A stretch of 64,000 nt of DNA from CBDIHP01 sp965279195. GTDB lineage: Bacteria > Planctomycetota > Planctomycetia > Isosphaerales > Isosphaeraceae. The position numbers and the translations under genes are program-made. Within the stretch, counting starts at the first letter, position 1. Every line of letters starts with the position of its first letter. The notes below the pieces were generated by a model that saw only the letters and a list, made by a program, of their open reading frames with translations, was not told the origin of the DNA and made no database searches. Shown piece by piece: positions 1-8,585 of the stretch. The DNA lies in assembly GCA_965279195.1 (NCBI GenBank), contig CBDIHP010000044.1, positions 186,001 through 250,000 on the forward strand. The letters are read 5' to 3'.

Positions 1-221
1 AATACGGCTTCCCTGGCCAAGCGAGAGCGGAACCCGGACTCATCCGTGAGCAATGTCGCCAGTGACTGAGTATAAGACAAGCAGGCCAGGTCGGCGAGCG
101 AGTTTGGAGAAGTTGGTGAAGAGAAGATGAGGAGGACGCCGCTTCTGGCGCGTATGGCGGAGGGGACGGACGCGACGGGCGTGCGGGGTTGGCCTGATTT
201 GCCCATTGGGAGTGCGTTCCA

Positions 222-270
222 CAAAAAGAGCCGGGCCCGATCCGCCCTCGGAGGGGGGATCGGGCCCGGC
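222..270 (-). terminator. Rho-independent terminator of rplU
   Basis: A perfect 14-bp stem (230-243 with 257-270) with a 13-nt loop is followed, reading the minus strand, by a T-rich run (CTCTTTTTG). It lies 33 bp past the rplU stop codon on the same strand. It implies that rplU transcription ends here instead of continuing into rpmA. Confidence 0.85.
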
Positions 271-302
271 CCAATGTGGCATCAGGCGGTCAGGTGTCGG
301 GA

Positions 303-614
303 TCAGCCGACGACGCTGACGATCTGGACGCTGGTGTAGGGCTGGCGGTGGCCATTGCGGCGCCGCATGTTCTTGCGGCGGCGGAACTTCTGGATCGTGA
401 TCTTCTTGTCGCGGAACTGCCGGACGACCTTGGCGACGACCTTGGCGCCGTCCAGGACGGGGGCGCCGATCTTCGGCTCGCCCTCGCCGGTGATGAGGAG
501 CACCTTGGAGAAGACGACCTCGCCGCCCGGCTCGACGTCCCGGCGGTCGACGGTGATGGTGTCGCCCTGCTTGACCCGGTACTGGTGGCTCCCGTCCTCA
601 AAAATCGCGTACAT
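303..614 (-). CDS. rplU: 50S ribosomal protein L21
   Basis: L21 is a primary 23S rRNA-binding protein of the large ribosomal subunit. The 103-residue product has the usual family length. It opens with MYAIFEDG(S/G)HQYRV, contains the KVLLI strand and ends in a basic stretch rich in Arg/Lys (FRRRKNMRRRNGHRQ) followed by the VQI tail typical of L21. The ATG at 614 is preceded by an AGGAGA Shine-Dalgarno about 10 nt upstream; longer in-frame readings upstream have no family similarity. It stands alone: rpmA (L27), its usual partner, is not found downstream, and a strong hairpin terminator follows at once. Confidence 0.96.
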   Translation of the reverse strand: MYAIFEDGSHQYRVKQGDTITVDRRDVEPGGEVVFSKVLLITGEGEPKIGAPVLDGAKVVAKVVRQFRDKKITIQKFRRRKNMRRRNGHRQPYTSVQIVSVVG

Positions 615-727
615 CCGTCCCAATCTCCTGGCCTGGCGACCCTTGCGGCGTGCTCGACACCCTGGACAACGGGTCGACCTGGGGCCGTCGCGGGGCAAAC
701 AGTCGTGTGTCGAAATCCGAAATCGCC

Positions 728-745
728 GGAACAAACCCAATTCGC
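728..745 (+). repeat. Dispersed GGAACAAACCCAATTC-type repeat unit
   Basis: This unit (GGAACAAACCCAATTCGC) matches similar units at 882-898 and 981-997, near 12126-12139, and at 46973-46990 and 47043-47060. All lie between coding regions. Function unknown. Confidence 0.6.
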
Positions 746-881
746 GCGGAGCGCAGGGCGATCCACCGGCGAAAGGAACAATCCTAACGAAACCCGGGCC
801 GTCGGGCAAGGGTGCTCGGCCCGATTCGGTGAGACCGCAAGCCTTGGATCTGGCCTCGATCGCCACCCCGGTTTCGAAAAC

Positions 882-997
882 GCGGGAACAAAGCCAATCC
901 GGGCGGCCGGGTCCGGCCACCTGGAACTTGAGGTCGTCAAGATCCTCTCCGCCGCTACAATGCCCGCGATCCGGACCGAAATTGGCTTTGTTCCCGC
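882..997. repeat. Inverted pair of the dispersed repeat
   Basis: The 17-nt arms GCGGGAACAAAGCCAAT (882-898) and its exact reverse complement (981-997) are separated by 82 nt. The arms are copies of the same unit found elsewhere in the window, here in opposite orientations. The pair could fold into a cruciform or an RNA stem, but it has no T-tract, so it is not a typical terminator. Confidence 0.65.
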
Positions 998-1023
998 ACT
1001 TTTGCCCGCAGGCGAGGTCAAGG

Positions 1024-2601
1024 ATGACCCCCCGACGCGCCCTCTGGACCTTGATTGTCGTCTCGGCCGCCCTCCGCCTCGGCTGGGCGGGGGCCATCGG
1101 CATGGGGAACGACGAGGCCTACCACTACCTGTTCTCGGTCCACCGGGCCTGGAGCTACTTCGACCACCCGCCGATGGTCTCCTGGGTGGAGTCGATCGGG
1201 CCGATGCTCCTCGGCGGCACCCCCGGGCCGTTCTCGCTCCGGCTGGGTTTCGTCGCCCTGTTCGCGGGCTCGACGTGGATCCTGGCCCGATGGACGGCGC
1301 GGGAGTTCGGCGAGTGGGCCGGGTTCTTCGCGGCCTTCGGGCTCAACGTCGCGGCCTATCACACGGCGGCGGCCGGGGCGTTCGCGCTGCCGGACGGCCC
1401 GCTCTTGTTCTTCTGGCTCTTGACGTTGGAGCGAATTACCGCCGCCCTGAAGCCCGATGCCACCTTGCGAAGTTGGCTCTGGGTCGGCCTCGCCTGGGGC
1501 GGGGCGCTGCTCAGCAAGTACCACGCGGTCTTCCTGCCGATGGGGCTGGTCGCGTTCCTGGTCCTCGAAGGTAAGGGCAAGCTGTTCCAGGTGTTGCGAC
1601 AGCCGGGGCCGTACCTGGCGATGGGGATCGGGCTGATCCTGTTCTCGCCGGTGATCTACTGGAACGCGACCCACGGCTGGGCGTCGTTCGCCTTCCAGGC
1701 GGGTCGAGCGGTGGGGGGCGTGAGCTTCCACCCTCAGGCCCTCGGCGCGGCGATCTTCGGCCAGGCGATGTACCTCTTCCCGTGGGTCTGGGCGACGTTG
1801 TGGGTGGTCCTGATCCGGGCGATCCGGTCCTGGAGGCGAGGGGAATCGACAGCCGTAGAGCGCCTGATGGTCTGCCAGGCGGCCGTGCCCCTGGCGGTCT
1901 TCACCGGCGTCGCCTGCTTCAAGGAAGTCCTGCCGCACTGGACGCTCGTGGCCTACATCTCGGCGTTCCCGCTCCTGGGGCGGTTCTGGGCGGATGTCTG
2001 GGAGACCGCGACGGCCCGCCGCAAGTGGCTCATCCGCCTGGTCGGGGTCTGCCCACTCCTTTGTATGGGATTGATGCTCATCGAGTACCGGACCGGGTTC
2101 CTCCAGCGCGGGGGAGTGGGAACGCTCGGGATCCTCAGCCCGAAGCTGGACCCGACGGTCGACCTCTACGGCTGGGATCAGGTCGCGACGGAACTCAGGC
2201 GCCGAGGGCTCCTGGACGAGTCGGGGGCCTTCTTCTTCACGAGCACCTGGTATCAGAGCGGCCAGCTCGCGTTTGCCTTGCGGGAAACGGATTGCCCGGT
2301 GGTGTGCTACAACCCCCGCGATGCGCGGAGCTTTTCCTTCTGGAGCCGGCCTGAGGAGTTCGTCGGCAGGGACGGGATCCTGGTCGCGATCGGGGATCGC
2401 TCGACCGAGCCGGGGATGTACGACCGGTTCTTCTCGGACATCGAGCCCCTGGGAGAGTTCCCGATCGTCCGGGCCGGGGGGACGGTGCGGAAGGTCCGGC
2501 TATTTCGCTGCATCGGTCAGACGGTGGCCTTCCCGTATGACGGCCGGCCGCTGACGCCGAGGCGGGTGGCCGGGAAGGATGGGGCGACCCGGCGGCGTTG
2601 A
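1024..2601 (+). CDS. Membrane glycosyltransferase, GT39/ArnT-like
   Basis: Predicted polyprenyl-phosphate-sugar-dependent glycosyltransferase of the PMT/ArnT superfamily (GT-C fold), acting at the inner membrane. The 525-residue product has an N-terminal helix, then an acidic pair D30-E31 in the first periplasmic loop and a YFDHPP motif at 45-50, both characteristic of the family. About ten hydrophobic segments follow to residue ~350, and then a soluble C-terminal domain. The ATG at 1024 is preceded by AGG and gives the expected first transmembrane helix; the longer upstream frame is repeat-containing intergenic DNA. The acceptor substrate (lipid, glycan or protein) cannot be told from sequence. 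It is followed by an unrelated cytosolic protein gene on the same strand. Confidence 0.85.
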   Translation: MTPRRALWTLIVVSAALRLGWAGAIGMGNDEAYHYLFSVHRAWSYFDHPPMVSWVESIGPMLLGGTPGPFSLRLGFVALFAGSTWILARWTAREFGEWAGFFAAFGLNVAAYHTAAAGAFALPDGPLLFFWLLTLERITAALKPDATLRSWLWVGLAWGGALLSKYHAVFLPMGLVAFLVLEGKGKLFQVLRQPGPYLAMGIGLILFSPVIYWNATHGWASFAFQAGRAVGGVSFHPQALGAAIFGQAMYLFPWVWATLWVVLIRAIRSWRRGESTAVERLMVCQAAVPLAVFTGVACFKEVLPHWTLVAYISAFPLLGRFWADVWETATARRKWLIRLVGVCPLLCMGLMLIEYRTGFLQRGGVGTLGILSPKLDPTVDLYGWDQVATELRRRGLLDESGAFFFTSTWYQSGQLAFALRETDCPVVCYNPRDARSFSFWSRPEEFVGRDGILVAIGDRSTEPGMYDRFFSDIEPLGEFPIVRAGGTVRKVRLFRCIGQTVAFPYDGRPLTPRRVAGKDGATRRR

Positions 2602-2785
2602 ATCCGGGCGGTTGACTGTCTCTCGGCGTGACCCGGCCCGTAGAATGATCCGGGAGGCCGCGAGGAAAGGCGGCCCCGTTGTCGGATGCGTGCGAGCGAG
2701 CGGTCGAGTGCAGAGGGAGCGTGGGGTGCTTCAATCACGAGCGGAGCCATTGGTGAGCGGCCGGGCCGCGGCGGCGGATCGGCCG

Positions 2786-4156
2786 ATGGGACCGGCCTCG
2801 AAGGTCGTCGGCCTGTATCAGACCCTGCTCCGGCGCGTGCTGGAGCATTTTTTCCCGGACGCAATCCTCGACTCCGGCAGCGACCGGAGCATGATCCAGC
2901 TCGTCGGCGAGCAGGCCGACGAGTATCGGGTGCTGGAGGATACCGAGGGCTTCGGGCTGATTATCGAGTGGCTGGGGACCCGGTTCCAGTTCCAGCCGGG
3001 GAACCCGACGCCCTTCCTACCGTCGGAAGTCCGGCTCGTGCAGGCGATCGTGCGGCTCCTCGACGCGAGGTTCCAGGCGCTCTTCGACGCTCACGCGGCC
3101 GACCGCGAGGAGATGTTCCACTACGCCCTGGAAGACTTCGTCGTCACCCTCTTCCTCGCCCCGCCCGACCCGATGCGGATCCCGGCGGCGCTCGAAGCCT
3201 TGCGGGTGGCGGCGCTTTCGACCTACGAGAACCGCCGGGTTTCTAGCGGGGCCCTGCTGCTGGGGACGCCCGATGACCCCGCGCAGCCGGGCAAGCCCAA
3301 CACCCAGGGCGCGCCCCGGTACAACATCCGTCTCACGGCGATCAAGGGGTTCCACCGGCTCTGCGACGGCCTGAACACGGTCTATCTGGTCGACCGCCAC
3401 GGCGACCTGCTCCGGGCGGTGGACATCGCACGATGGGCGCAGAAGGTCCAGGGGTCGGACGCCCTGGAGGTCCCGTGCCCCCGGCCGTATGTGGCGCACG
3501 CCAAGGCGACGAAGTCGGGCGACCACATCTGCCTGGTGCTGACGCCGTCGCACGAGATCAAGGTCTTCGCGGGCGGCGTGATGGCCTTCTCGTTCAGCGA
3601 CGCCCGCTGGCGGCTGCTCGACATCCCCTCCAAGTTCGACGCCTGGCGGTCGGCGATCGGCGCCTCGTGCTGCCCGGAGCTGGCGGACAAGATCTTCCAG
3701 GCCGCGATCAACCTGAGCGAGGCGAGGCAAGGGGCGCTGTTCGTGGTGGTGCGCGACCCGGTGACCTCGGGGCCGCAGCTGATCGCGCCGGCGGATCGGA
3801 TCCAGGGCGAGATCGCGATGGACGACCCCGAGGACCCGGACAATCTCTCGCCGCGCCTGGCCAAACGCTCCCTTCATCACGTGGTGCGCGGGCAGGACCT
3901 GACGGATCTGGACGCCTCCATCCTGGAGGCCCTGGCGGGGATCGATGGCGCGGTGGTGTTCGACCGCGACGGGACGCTACTGACCTTCGGGGCGATCCTG
4001 CGGATCAATGCCGAGTCGCTCAAGGTGGCTCGGGCTGTCGAAGGCGCCCGGACCCTGGCCGCGCTCGCGGCGTCGTATCACGGCCCCGTTCTCAAGGTCA
4101 GCGAGGACGGCCTGATCACCATGTTCCTGAGCGGCCGCCGCGTCTGGGACCTGTGA
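2786..4156 (+). CDS. DAC-derived (diadenylate cyclase-like) sensor protein
   Basis: A 456-residue soluble protein. The C-terminal third resembles the diadenylate cyclase (DisA_N/DAC) fold: GALFVVV at 316-322, the DGA motif at 387-389 inside a hydrophobic strand, and GAR followed by TLAALAAS at 420-430 where active cyclases have the GTRHR segment, then a VSEDG strand. The DGA motif is present but RHR reads R-T-L, so ATP cyclization to c-di-AMP is doubtful. The N-terminal 300 residues are not recognised and may be a regulatory region, as in the DAC-derived nucleotide-sensor families (DACNV-like); that assignment is inference. The start is uncertain: ATG 2786 was chosen because upstream frame content is poor; a GTG near 2726 with GGGAG upstream is an alternative. 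Confidence 0.75.
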   Translation: MGPASKVVGLYQTLLRRVLEHFFPDAILDSGSDRSMIQLVGEQADEYRVLEDTEGFGLIIEWLGTRFQFQPGNPTPFLPSEVRLVQAIVRLLDARFQALFDAHAADREEMFHYALEDFVVTLFLAPPDPMRIPAALEALRVAALSTYENRRVSSGALLLGTPDDPAQPGKPNTQGAPRYNIRLTAIKGFHRLCDGLNTVYLVDRHGDLLRAVDIARWAQKVQGSDALEVPCPRPYVAHAKATKSGDHICLVLTPSHEIKVFAGGVMAFSFSDARWRLLDIPSKFDAWRSAIGASCCPELADKIFQAAINLSEARQGALFVVVRDPVTSGPQLIAPADRIQGEIAMDDPEDPDNLSPRLAKRSLHHVVRGQDLTDLDASILEALAGIDGAVVFDRDGTLLTFGAILRINAESLKVARAVEGARTLAALAASYHGPVLKVSEDGLITMFLSGRRVWDL

Positions 4157-4283
4157 GGCGATGAGGAATGGGTGATGGGTGATCTGCAGATGGGTAACAA
4201 TCGGTCGGGCCGGGCTTCCTCACCCATGACCCAGAACCCATGTCCCGCGTCTCTCATCCCATCCTCCCCCCACTCCCCGACCG

Positions 4284-4484
4284 TCAGGCCGAGGCGTGGG
4301 GATGGGCTGCGGAGCGGATCCGGGCGCGGTTGATCCCGTGGTGGACGGCGACGGGCGTGCGGTCGGCCGAGCGGGGGTTGCCCGACGGGCGGGCCAGACG
4401 CAGCTCGGTCGTGTCCGAGGCGAGGAAGTCGCGGACGGCCTGGATGTCGCTCTGGGTGAACTGATAGGAGGGTCGGGTTTGCAT
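4284..4484 (-). CDS. Small hypothetical protein (66 aa)
   Basis: A 66-residue open frame antisense to nothing else, between the DAC-like gene and miaA. The N-terminal half (QFTQSDIQAVRDFL) looks like an amphipathic helix; the C-terminal half is basic, rich in Arg and His. No family is recognised and there is no clear Shine-Dalgarno before the ATG at 4484. It may be a real small protein because its first 30 residues look protein-like while the alternative frames do not, but chance is not excluded. Confidence 0.35.
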   Translation of the reverse strand: MQTRPSYQFTQSDIQAVRDFLASDTTELRLARPSGNPRSADRTPVAVHHGINRARIRSAAHPHASA

Positions 4485-4649
4485 GGCTGGGTCGCGGATC
4501 GGTGAGTCTGAGGATTTGGGGGCGAGGCCCGTTGCCCCATTCCCCGTCAGGCTAAGCGTCGATCGACGCCGGAGACGAACCATCGCAAGCCCCGCGCCAA
4601 TCCCGAAATTTTTCGGGGATCGATCGACATCTGTCCGAGTCATGCGGCC

Positions 4650-5612
4650 ATGAGCGAGCACCCCGCCCCCTCCCCATTGACCCGGGCGATCTTTCTCACG
4701 GGGCCGACCGCCTCGGGCAAGACGGCCGTCGGCGTGGCCCTCGCCGAGAGGCTGAGCGCGGAGGTCCTGGCGATGGATTCCATGACCCTGTACCGGGGGA
4801 TGGACATCGGCACGGCCAAGCCGACTGTCGAGGAGCGCCGGGGCGTCCCGCACCACCTGATCGACCTGATCGATCCCTGGGAGTCCGCCAGCGTGGCGGA
4901 CTACCGAGAATGGGCGATCCGTACGGCCGCCGACGTGGAGTCCCGGGAGAGGATTGCCCTGTTCGTGGGAGGCACAGCGCTCTATCTGAAAACCCTGTTG
5001 CGCGGCCTCTTCGAAGGCCCCGCCGCCGTGCCCGGGATCCGCGAGCGGCTCGAAGCCGAGGCGGATCGGATCGGCGACGACGCCTTGCATGCGAGGTTGG
5101 CTGCGGTCGACCCGAGCACGGCGGCGAGGTTGCACCCCAACGACCGGCGCCGGGTGATCCGGGCGCTGGAGGTCTGGGAATCGACCGGAAAACCGATCAG
5201 CGAACACCACCGCGAGCACGACCGCCCCGCGCCGGCGGGAATGGCGGTTCTCGCGCTCGGGCGAGATGCCGACGCATTGAAACACCGGATCGATCGACGC
5301 GTCGTCGCGATGTTCGACCAAGGACTGATCGATGAGGTCCGCGGGCTGCTCGACGGGCCCCGGCCGCTCAACCCCGTGCCCGCGCAGGGGGTCGGCTACC
5401 TGGAGGTGATCCAGCACCTTCGCGGGGAGCTGACCTGCGAGCAGGCGATCGAGCGGACCCAGGCCCGGACGCGGCAGTTCGCCAAGCGCCAGCGGACCTG
5501 GTTCCGTGGGCTGGAGGAAGTCCGGATCTGGCCGGTCGGCGAGGGAGAGGCGGTCGAGGGCCTCGCGGACGCCCTGGCCCGCGAGGTCGACCGGATCCGT
5601 TCGATGGGTTGA
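4650..5612 (+). CDS. miaA: tRNA dimethylallyltransferase
   Basis: MiaA transfers the dimethylallyl group from DMAPP to N6 of A37 in tRNAs that read UNN codons, the first step of ms2i6A synthesis. The 320-residue product has normal family length. The P-loop GPTASGKT is at 18-25, followed by the DSMTLYRGMDIGTAKP segment (D-S for D-S/A-Q and the conserved G-T-A-K-P), the VGGTALYLK motif that binds the substrate, and the C-terminal RQFAKRQRTWFR tRNA-binding motif. The ATG at 4650 gives the standard short N-terminal extension. The tRNA-Phe(GAA) encoded at 62.4 kb would be a substrate. It is convergent with the next gene, 9 bp between stops. Confidence 0.97.
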   Translation: MSEHPAPSPLTRAIFLTGPTASGKTAVGVALAERLSAEVLAMDSMTLYRGMDIGTAKPTVEERRGVPHHLIDLIDPWESASVADYREWAIRTAADVESRERIALFVGGTALYLKTLLRGLFEGPAAVPGIRERLEAEADRIGDDALHARLAAVDPSTAARLHPNDRRRVIRALEVWESTGKPISEHHREHDRPAPAGMAVLALGRDADALKHRIDRRVVAMFDQGLIDEVRGLLDGPRPLNPVPAQGVGYLEVIQHLRGELTCEQAIERTQARTRQFAKRQRTWFRGLEEVRIWPVGEGEAVEGLADALAREVDRIRSMG

Positions 5613-5621
5613 AGCGTCAGG

Positions 5622-6797
5622 CTATGCTCGGATCCGGATATCCAGGACATCCAGGATGACGATCACCAGGAAGCAGGTCGTCACGAACAGCAGGGAGTAA
5701 GCCAGCGAGGCATTGATCGGCGAGAGGTAGGGCGTGATGAAGCCGTTATAAAGGAACGCCTTGGCGCTGATGGGCTTGCCCTCGGGCCCGGCGACGGTGA
5801 TCATGCCCAGGGCCCTGGCGAGCAGCCCCGCGAGGACGTAGGCCGCCAGCGGATTCCGCCCGAGCACACCGAACGGGGCCGACCACTTCGCATGCCCCTT
5901 GATGTCGATCAGCCAGATGCAGAGCCCGAGCACCTGGAGCGCGATCCCGGCGGTGACCAGCACGAACGAGCTGGTCCACAGGGCCTTGTTGATCGGGAAC
6001 ACCAGGCCCCAGAAGTACCCCGCGACCAGCGCGACCGACCCGGCCACGAACAGGCCCAGGGTCTTCTGCTCGATGGTCCTGGCGGAGCGGAGCAGGTGCC
6101 CCGCGAGGATGCCGAGGAGGGTCGTGGCGATGGCGGGCAGGGTGCTGAGGATACCCTCGGGGTCGTAGTCGGGCTTGTAGATGTGTCCGGGCAGGACGGA
6201 GCGGTCGATGTAGGCGGCGAGGTTCCCCGGGCGCGAGAGGTCCCCGGCCGATCGCCCCGGCGCAGGGATGTACGTCATTGCGAGGTAGTAGCCGATCAGC
6301 AGGACCGCGGCGAGGATTGCCTGGCCCCGGGCCTTGGTGGTGATGAAGATCAGCGAGCCGAAGAGATAGCAGAGGGCCAGGCGCTGGAGCACGCCGGGGA
6401 TCCGGATGGTGTCCCAGTTGTTGAACTTGGGGAAGGCGTGGAGCAGGATCCCCAGGCCGAAGATCACGGCCGAGCGTCGGAGGATCTTGCCGAGGAGCTG
6501 GTCGCTGGACACGCCCTCGGCCAGCCGCTTGGAGAGGGCCAGGGTGATCGAGACGCCGACGATGAAGACGAACGACGGGAAGACGAGGTCGGTGGGCGTG
6601 AGTCCGTCCCACTCGGCGTGGAGCAGGGGGGAGTAGCTCGGCCGGCCCCCGGGGTTATTCACCAGGATCATGCCGCCGACCGACAGCCCCCGGAAGACGT
6701 CGAGCGCCCGGAGCCGCTGCGACCCGCCCGACGGCGGGGCCTCGGCCTGCGGCTCATTCTCCAGACCGTCCGCGCGTTCCTGCGACTCGACGCCCAT
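5622..6797 (-). CDS. NagX/HGSNAT-like membrane acyltransferase (DUF5009-type)
   Basis: A 391-residue inner-membrane protein with about ten transmembrane helices, related to heparan-alpha-glucosaminide N-acetyltransferase and bacterial NagX. The family hallmark RLRALDVFRGLSVGGMILVNNPG begins near residue 27 after a hydrophilic tail, and a conserved DLVFPSFVFIVGVS segment follows. Further conserved features are the RIPGVLQRLALCY loop and GRNPLAAYVL near the C-terminus. The family acetylates amino sugars across or at the membrane; the substrate here is unknown. The ATG at 6797 has GGGGGAG eight bases upstream. It lies 92 bp downstream of the MBL-fold gene on the same strand and may be cotranscribed. 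Confidence 0.88.
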   Translation of the reverse strand: MGVESQERADGLENEPQAEAPPSGGSQRLRALDVFRGLSVGGMILVNNPGGRPSYSPLLHAEWDGLTPTDLVFPSFVFIVGVSITLALSKRLAEGVSSDQLLGKILRRSAVIFGLGILLHAFPKFNNWDTIRIPGVLQRLALCYLFGSLIFITTKARGQAILAAVLLIGYYLAMTYIPAPGRSAGDLSRPGNLAAYIDRSVLPGHIYKPDYDPEGILSTLPAIATTLLGILAGHLLRSARTIEQKTLGLFVAGSVALVAGYFWGLVFPINKALWTSSFVLVTAGIALQVLGLCIWLIDIKGHAKWSAPFGVLGRNPLAAYVLAGLLARALGMITVAGPEGKPISAKAFLYNGFITPYLSPINASLAYSLLFVTTCFLVIVILDVLDIRIRA

Positions 6798-6889
6798 CCT
6801 CGGCTCCCCCCTCTAACGGGTCACGACAGCACCCCGGCCGCCGGATGATAACAGCGCCGGTGACCCTCCGGGAGGGGCCGCAGCCCCGC

Positions 6890-8527
6890 TCACTCCCTGA
6901 GCGGTACGTCATATTCCACGTGGATGGGGAATTGGCCGGCGGGCAGGTCGGGGAGCAGCGGCCTGTCGCTCTGGAACACGTCCGGCTGGAAGGCGGGCGT
7001 GAGCGAATCCCTGAGCCGGTCGGCCCGGATGACGCGTTCCTTGGTGACCTCCTTGAGCATCTTCTCCAGGCTCTCGCGCGGCATCTGCCAGCCGTCCTTG
7101 CCCTGCTTCAGGCCGAACTCGTAGTCGGTCGGGATCATGGCCACGAGCCGGCCGCTGGTCATCTTCTTGAGCGACTCGTAGCGCGTGGCGTTGTGGCTGC
7201 CGTGGTGGCCGACCTTGTAGAAGACCGCCCGTTCGAGCAGCTTGGCGGTGGTCGTGGGCAGGGCCTTCTGGTCCTCGTCGACGAATTTCAGGTCGTCCCA
7301 GGACTTCCAGTTCCCGAACTGGGCGTCGCCGGGGAAGATCAGGGTCCGGCCGCCGGGGAGTTCGAACGTCAGCGCGAGGCTGGTGTTGTTGGTGCGGCTG
7401 TCGATCTGGAGCGCGAGCTGGCCGATGCCGCTGATCAGCCACTCGTCGTCGATCCGCCGCCAGCCCCCGGCGGGATCGGCCATCGGGTCGTCGTCGAACC
7501 CATAGCGAGATCGGAAGAACGCCTGCTTGCGCGCCTCCTCCAGCGGGACCTGGAAGCGCAGCTCGAACGGGCTGCGGTTCGGCTCGCGGGAGGACCTGGG
7601 CCTCGCCTCGTCGTCCGCCGGATCGTCGTCGGGCCCGGCCTTCGAGCCGGCCCTGGCCGCGAGCCCCGCGATCCGCTCGTCCAGGTCCATCCCGAGCAGG
7701 CCGAAGCGGTCGGCGGCGAGTTCGAAGTCCTGCTCGCCGCGGGCGTCCATCATCTTGATCATCGCCTCGTCCTTCGGCGGGCCGAGGACGTAGACCTTCA
7801 CGCCGTCGGCCCCCGGCAAGGGGAGGCACTCGCCCGGCGACCGGAAGTCCCCCGGCTTGACCCGCGCGCGGACCCAGTCCATCGCCTTGCCGAGGGTGAG
7901 GAACTTCTTCGGCCTCGCCTTCTCGGCCCCCTTGGGCTTCGAGGCCGCCGGCGGGTCGGGGGTGTCATCCTCGTCGAGGAACCGCAGGGTCGACCGGGCC
8001 GCCTCGAATTGCCCCTGGAGCCGGCGCGCCGAGACGTCGTTCTGGCCGGCCGCCGCCCGGAGCCTGCCGTCGACGCCGGCGAGCGACGCCAGCTTGAGGG
8101 CGTTGCTCACGGCCTTCTTCTTGCGGGCGAGGTCGTCGTAGACAGCCCGGGCCGTCGGGTCGGAGAGGTTCTCGGCCCAGGACAGCCACACTCGCTTGAA
8201 CGTCAGCTTGCCCGACTCCAGCAGCTCATTGGCGTAGGAGAACCCCGCGACGTGATCCCAGTGCTCGTGGGTGACGATCAGCAGGTCGATGGTCCCGCCG
8301 GTGGTCTTGATCAGGTCGTCGAACACCGACAGGAGCTTCTCGCCCTCCCGGTCGGTCTTCTGGAGCACGCCGCAGTCGATCAGCACATAGACGGGCGTCT
8401 TCGCGTCCGCCTTCGAGGGGAACGCGAGCAGGAAGCAATCGCCCAGCCCATGCTTGTACATACGGATGGTGATGCGATTCGCTTCGGGGATTCGCGGCGC
8501 CTTACTCTTGCTGGATTTCCTGGCCAT
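6890..8527 (-). CDS. MBL-fold hydrolase, ComEC-C-terminal-like
   Basis: A 545-residue soluble metallo-beta-lactamase-fold protein. The zinc-binding HxHxDH signature is present as THEHWDH at 86-92, preceded by a strand ending LIDCG. A second conserved block comes near the C-terminus, FPGDAQFG and KVGHHGSHNAT, as in the ComEC/Rec2 C-terminal and related nuclease or phosphodiesterase-like MBL families. A low-complexity Lys/Arg/Asp-rich stretch lies in the middle. There is no signal peptide. ATG 8527 has GGAG upstream. It follows the lipase-metallopeptidase fusion by 58 bp on the same strand, which suggests one operon. Substrate unknown; a nucleic acid or nucleotide target is only inferred from fold relatives. 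Confidence 0.85.
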   Translation of the reverse strand: MARKSSKSKAPRIPEANRITIRMYKHGLGDCFLLAFPSKADAKTPVYVLIDCGVLQKTDREGEKLLSVFDDLIKTTGGTIDLLIVTHEHWDHVAGFSYANELLESGKLTFKRVWLSWAENLSDPTARAVYDDLARKKKAVSNALKLASLAGVDGRLRAAAGQNDVSARRLQGQFEAARSTLRFLDEDDTPDPPAASKPKGAEKARPKKFLTLGKAMDWVRARVKPGDFRSPGECLPLPGADGVKVYVLGPPKDEAMIKMMDARGEQDFELAADRFGLLGMDLDERIAGLAARAGSKAGPDDDPADDEARPRSSREPNRSPFELRFQVPLEEARKQAFFRSRYGFDDDPMADPAGGWRRIDDEWLISGIGQLALQIDSRTNNTSLALTFELPGGRTLIFPGDAQFGNWKSWDDLKFVDEDQKALPTTTAKLLERAVFYKVGHHGSHNATRYESLKKMTSGRLVAMIPTDYEFGLKQGKDGWQMPRESLEKMLKEVTKERVIRADRLRDSLTPAFQPDVFQSDRPLLPDLPAGQFPIHVEYDVPLRE

Positions 8528-8585
8528 CTCGAGTCTCCGGCATCGGGTGTACGGGGGGTGTCTCGGGGAACTGCCGGGTCGTCTG

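Larger units (their letters stand above)
615..1023. other. Intergenic region between rplU and the GT39 gene, with repeats
   Basis: No gene is supported in these 409 bases. It is the divergent spacer between rplU and the glycosyltransferase, so promoters for both probably lie here, but I could not pick convincing boxes. It contains at least three copies of a short dispersed repeat (728-745, 882-898, 981-997) and a degenerate one near 775-790. Confidence 0.6.

Noticed and set aside
1..220. A gene at the left edge
   Set aside because: Frames here show no family and no ribosome-binding site; the rplU terminator lies inside them.
882..997. Miniature transposon (MITE) with 17-bp inverted ends
   Set aside because: No target-site duplication was found beside the arms, and the same arm occurs singly and as direct repeats elsewhere, so a dispersed repeat unit fits better.
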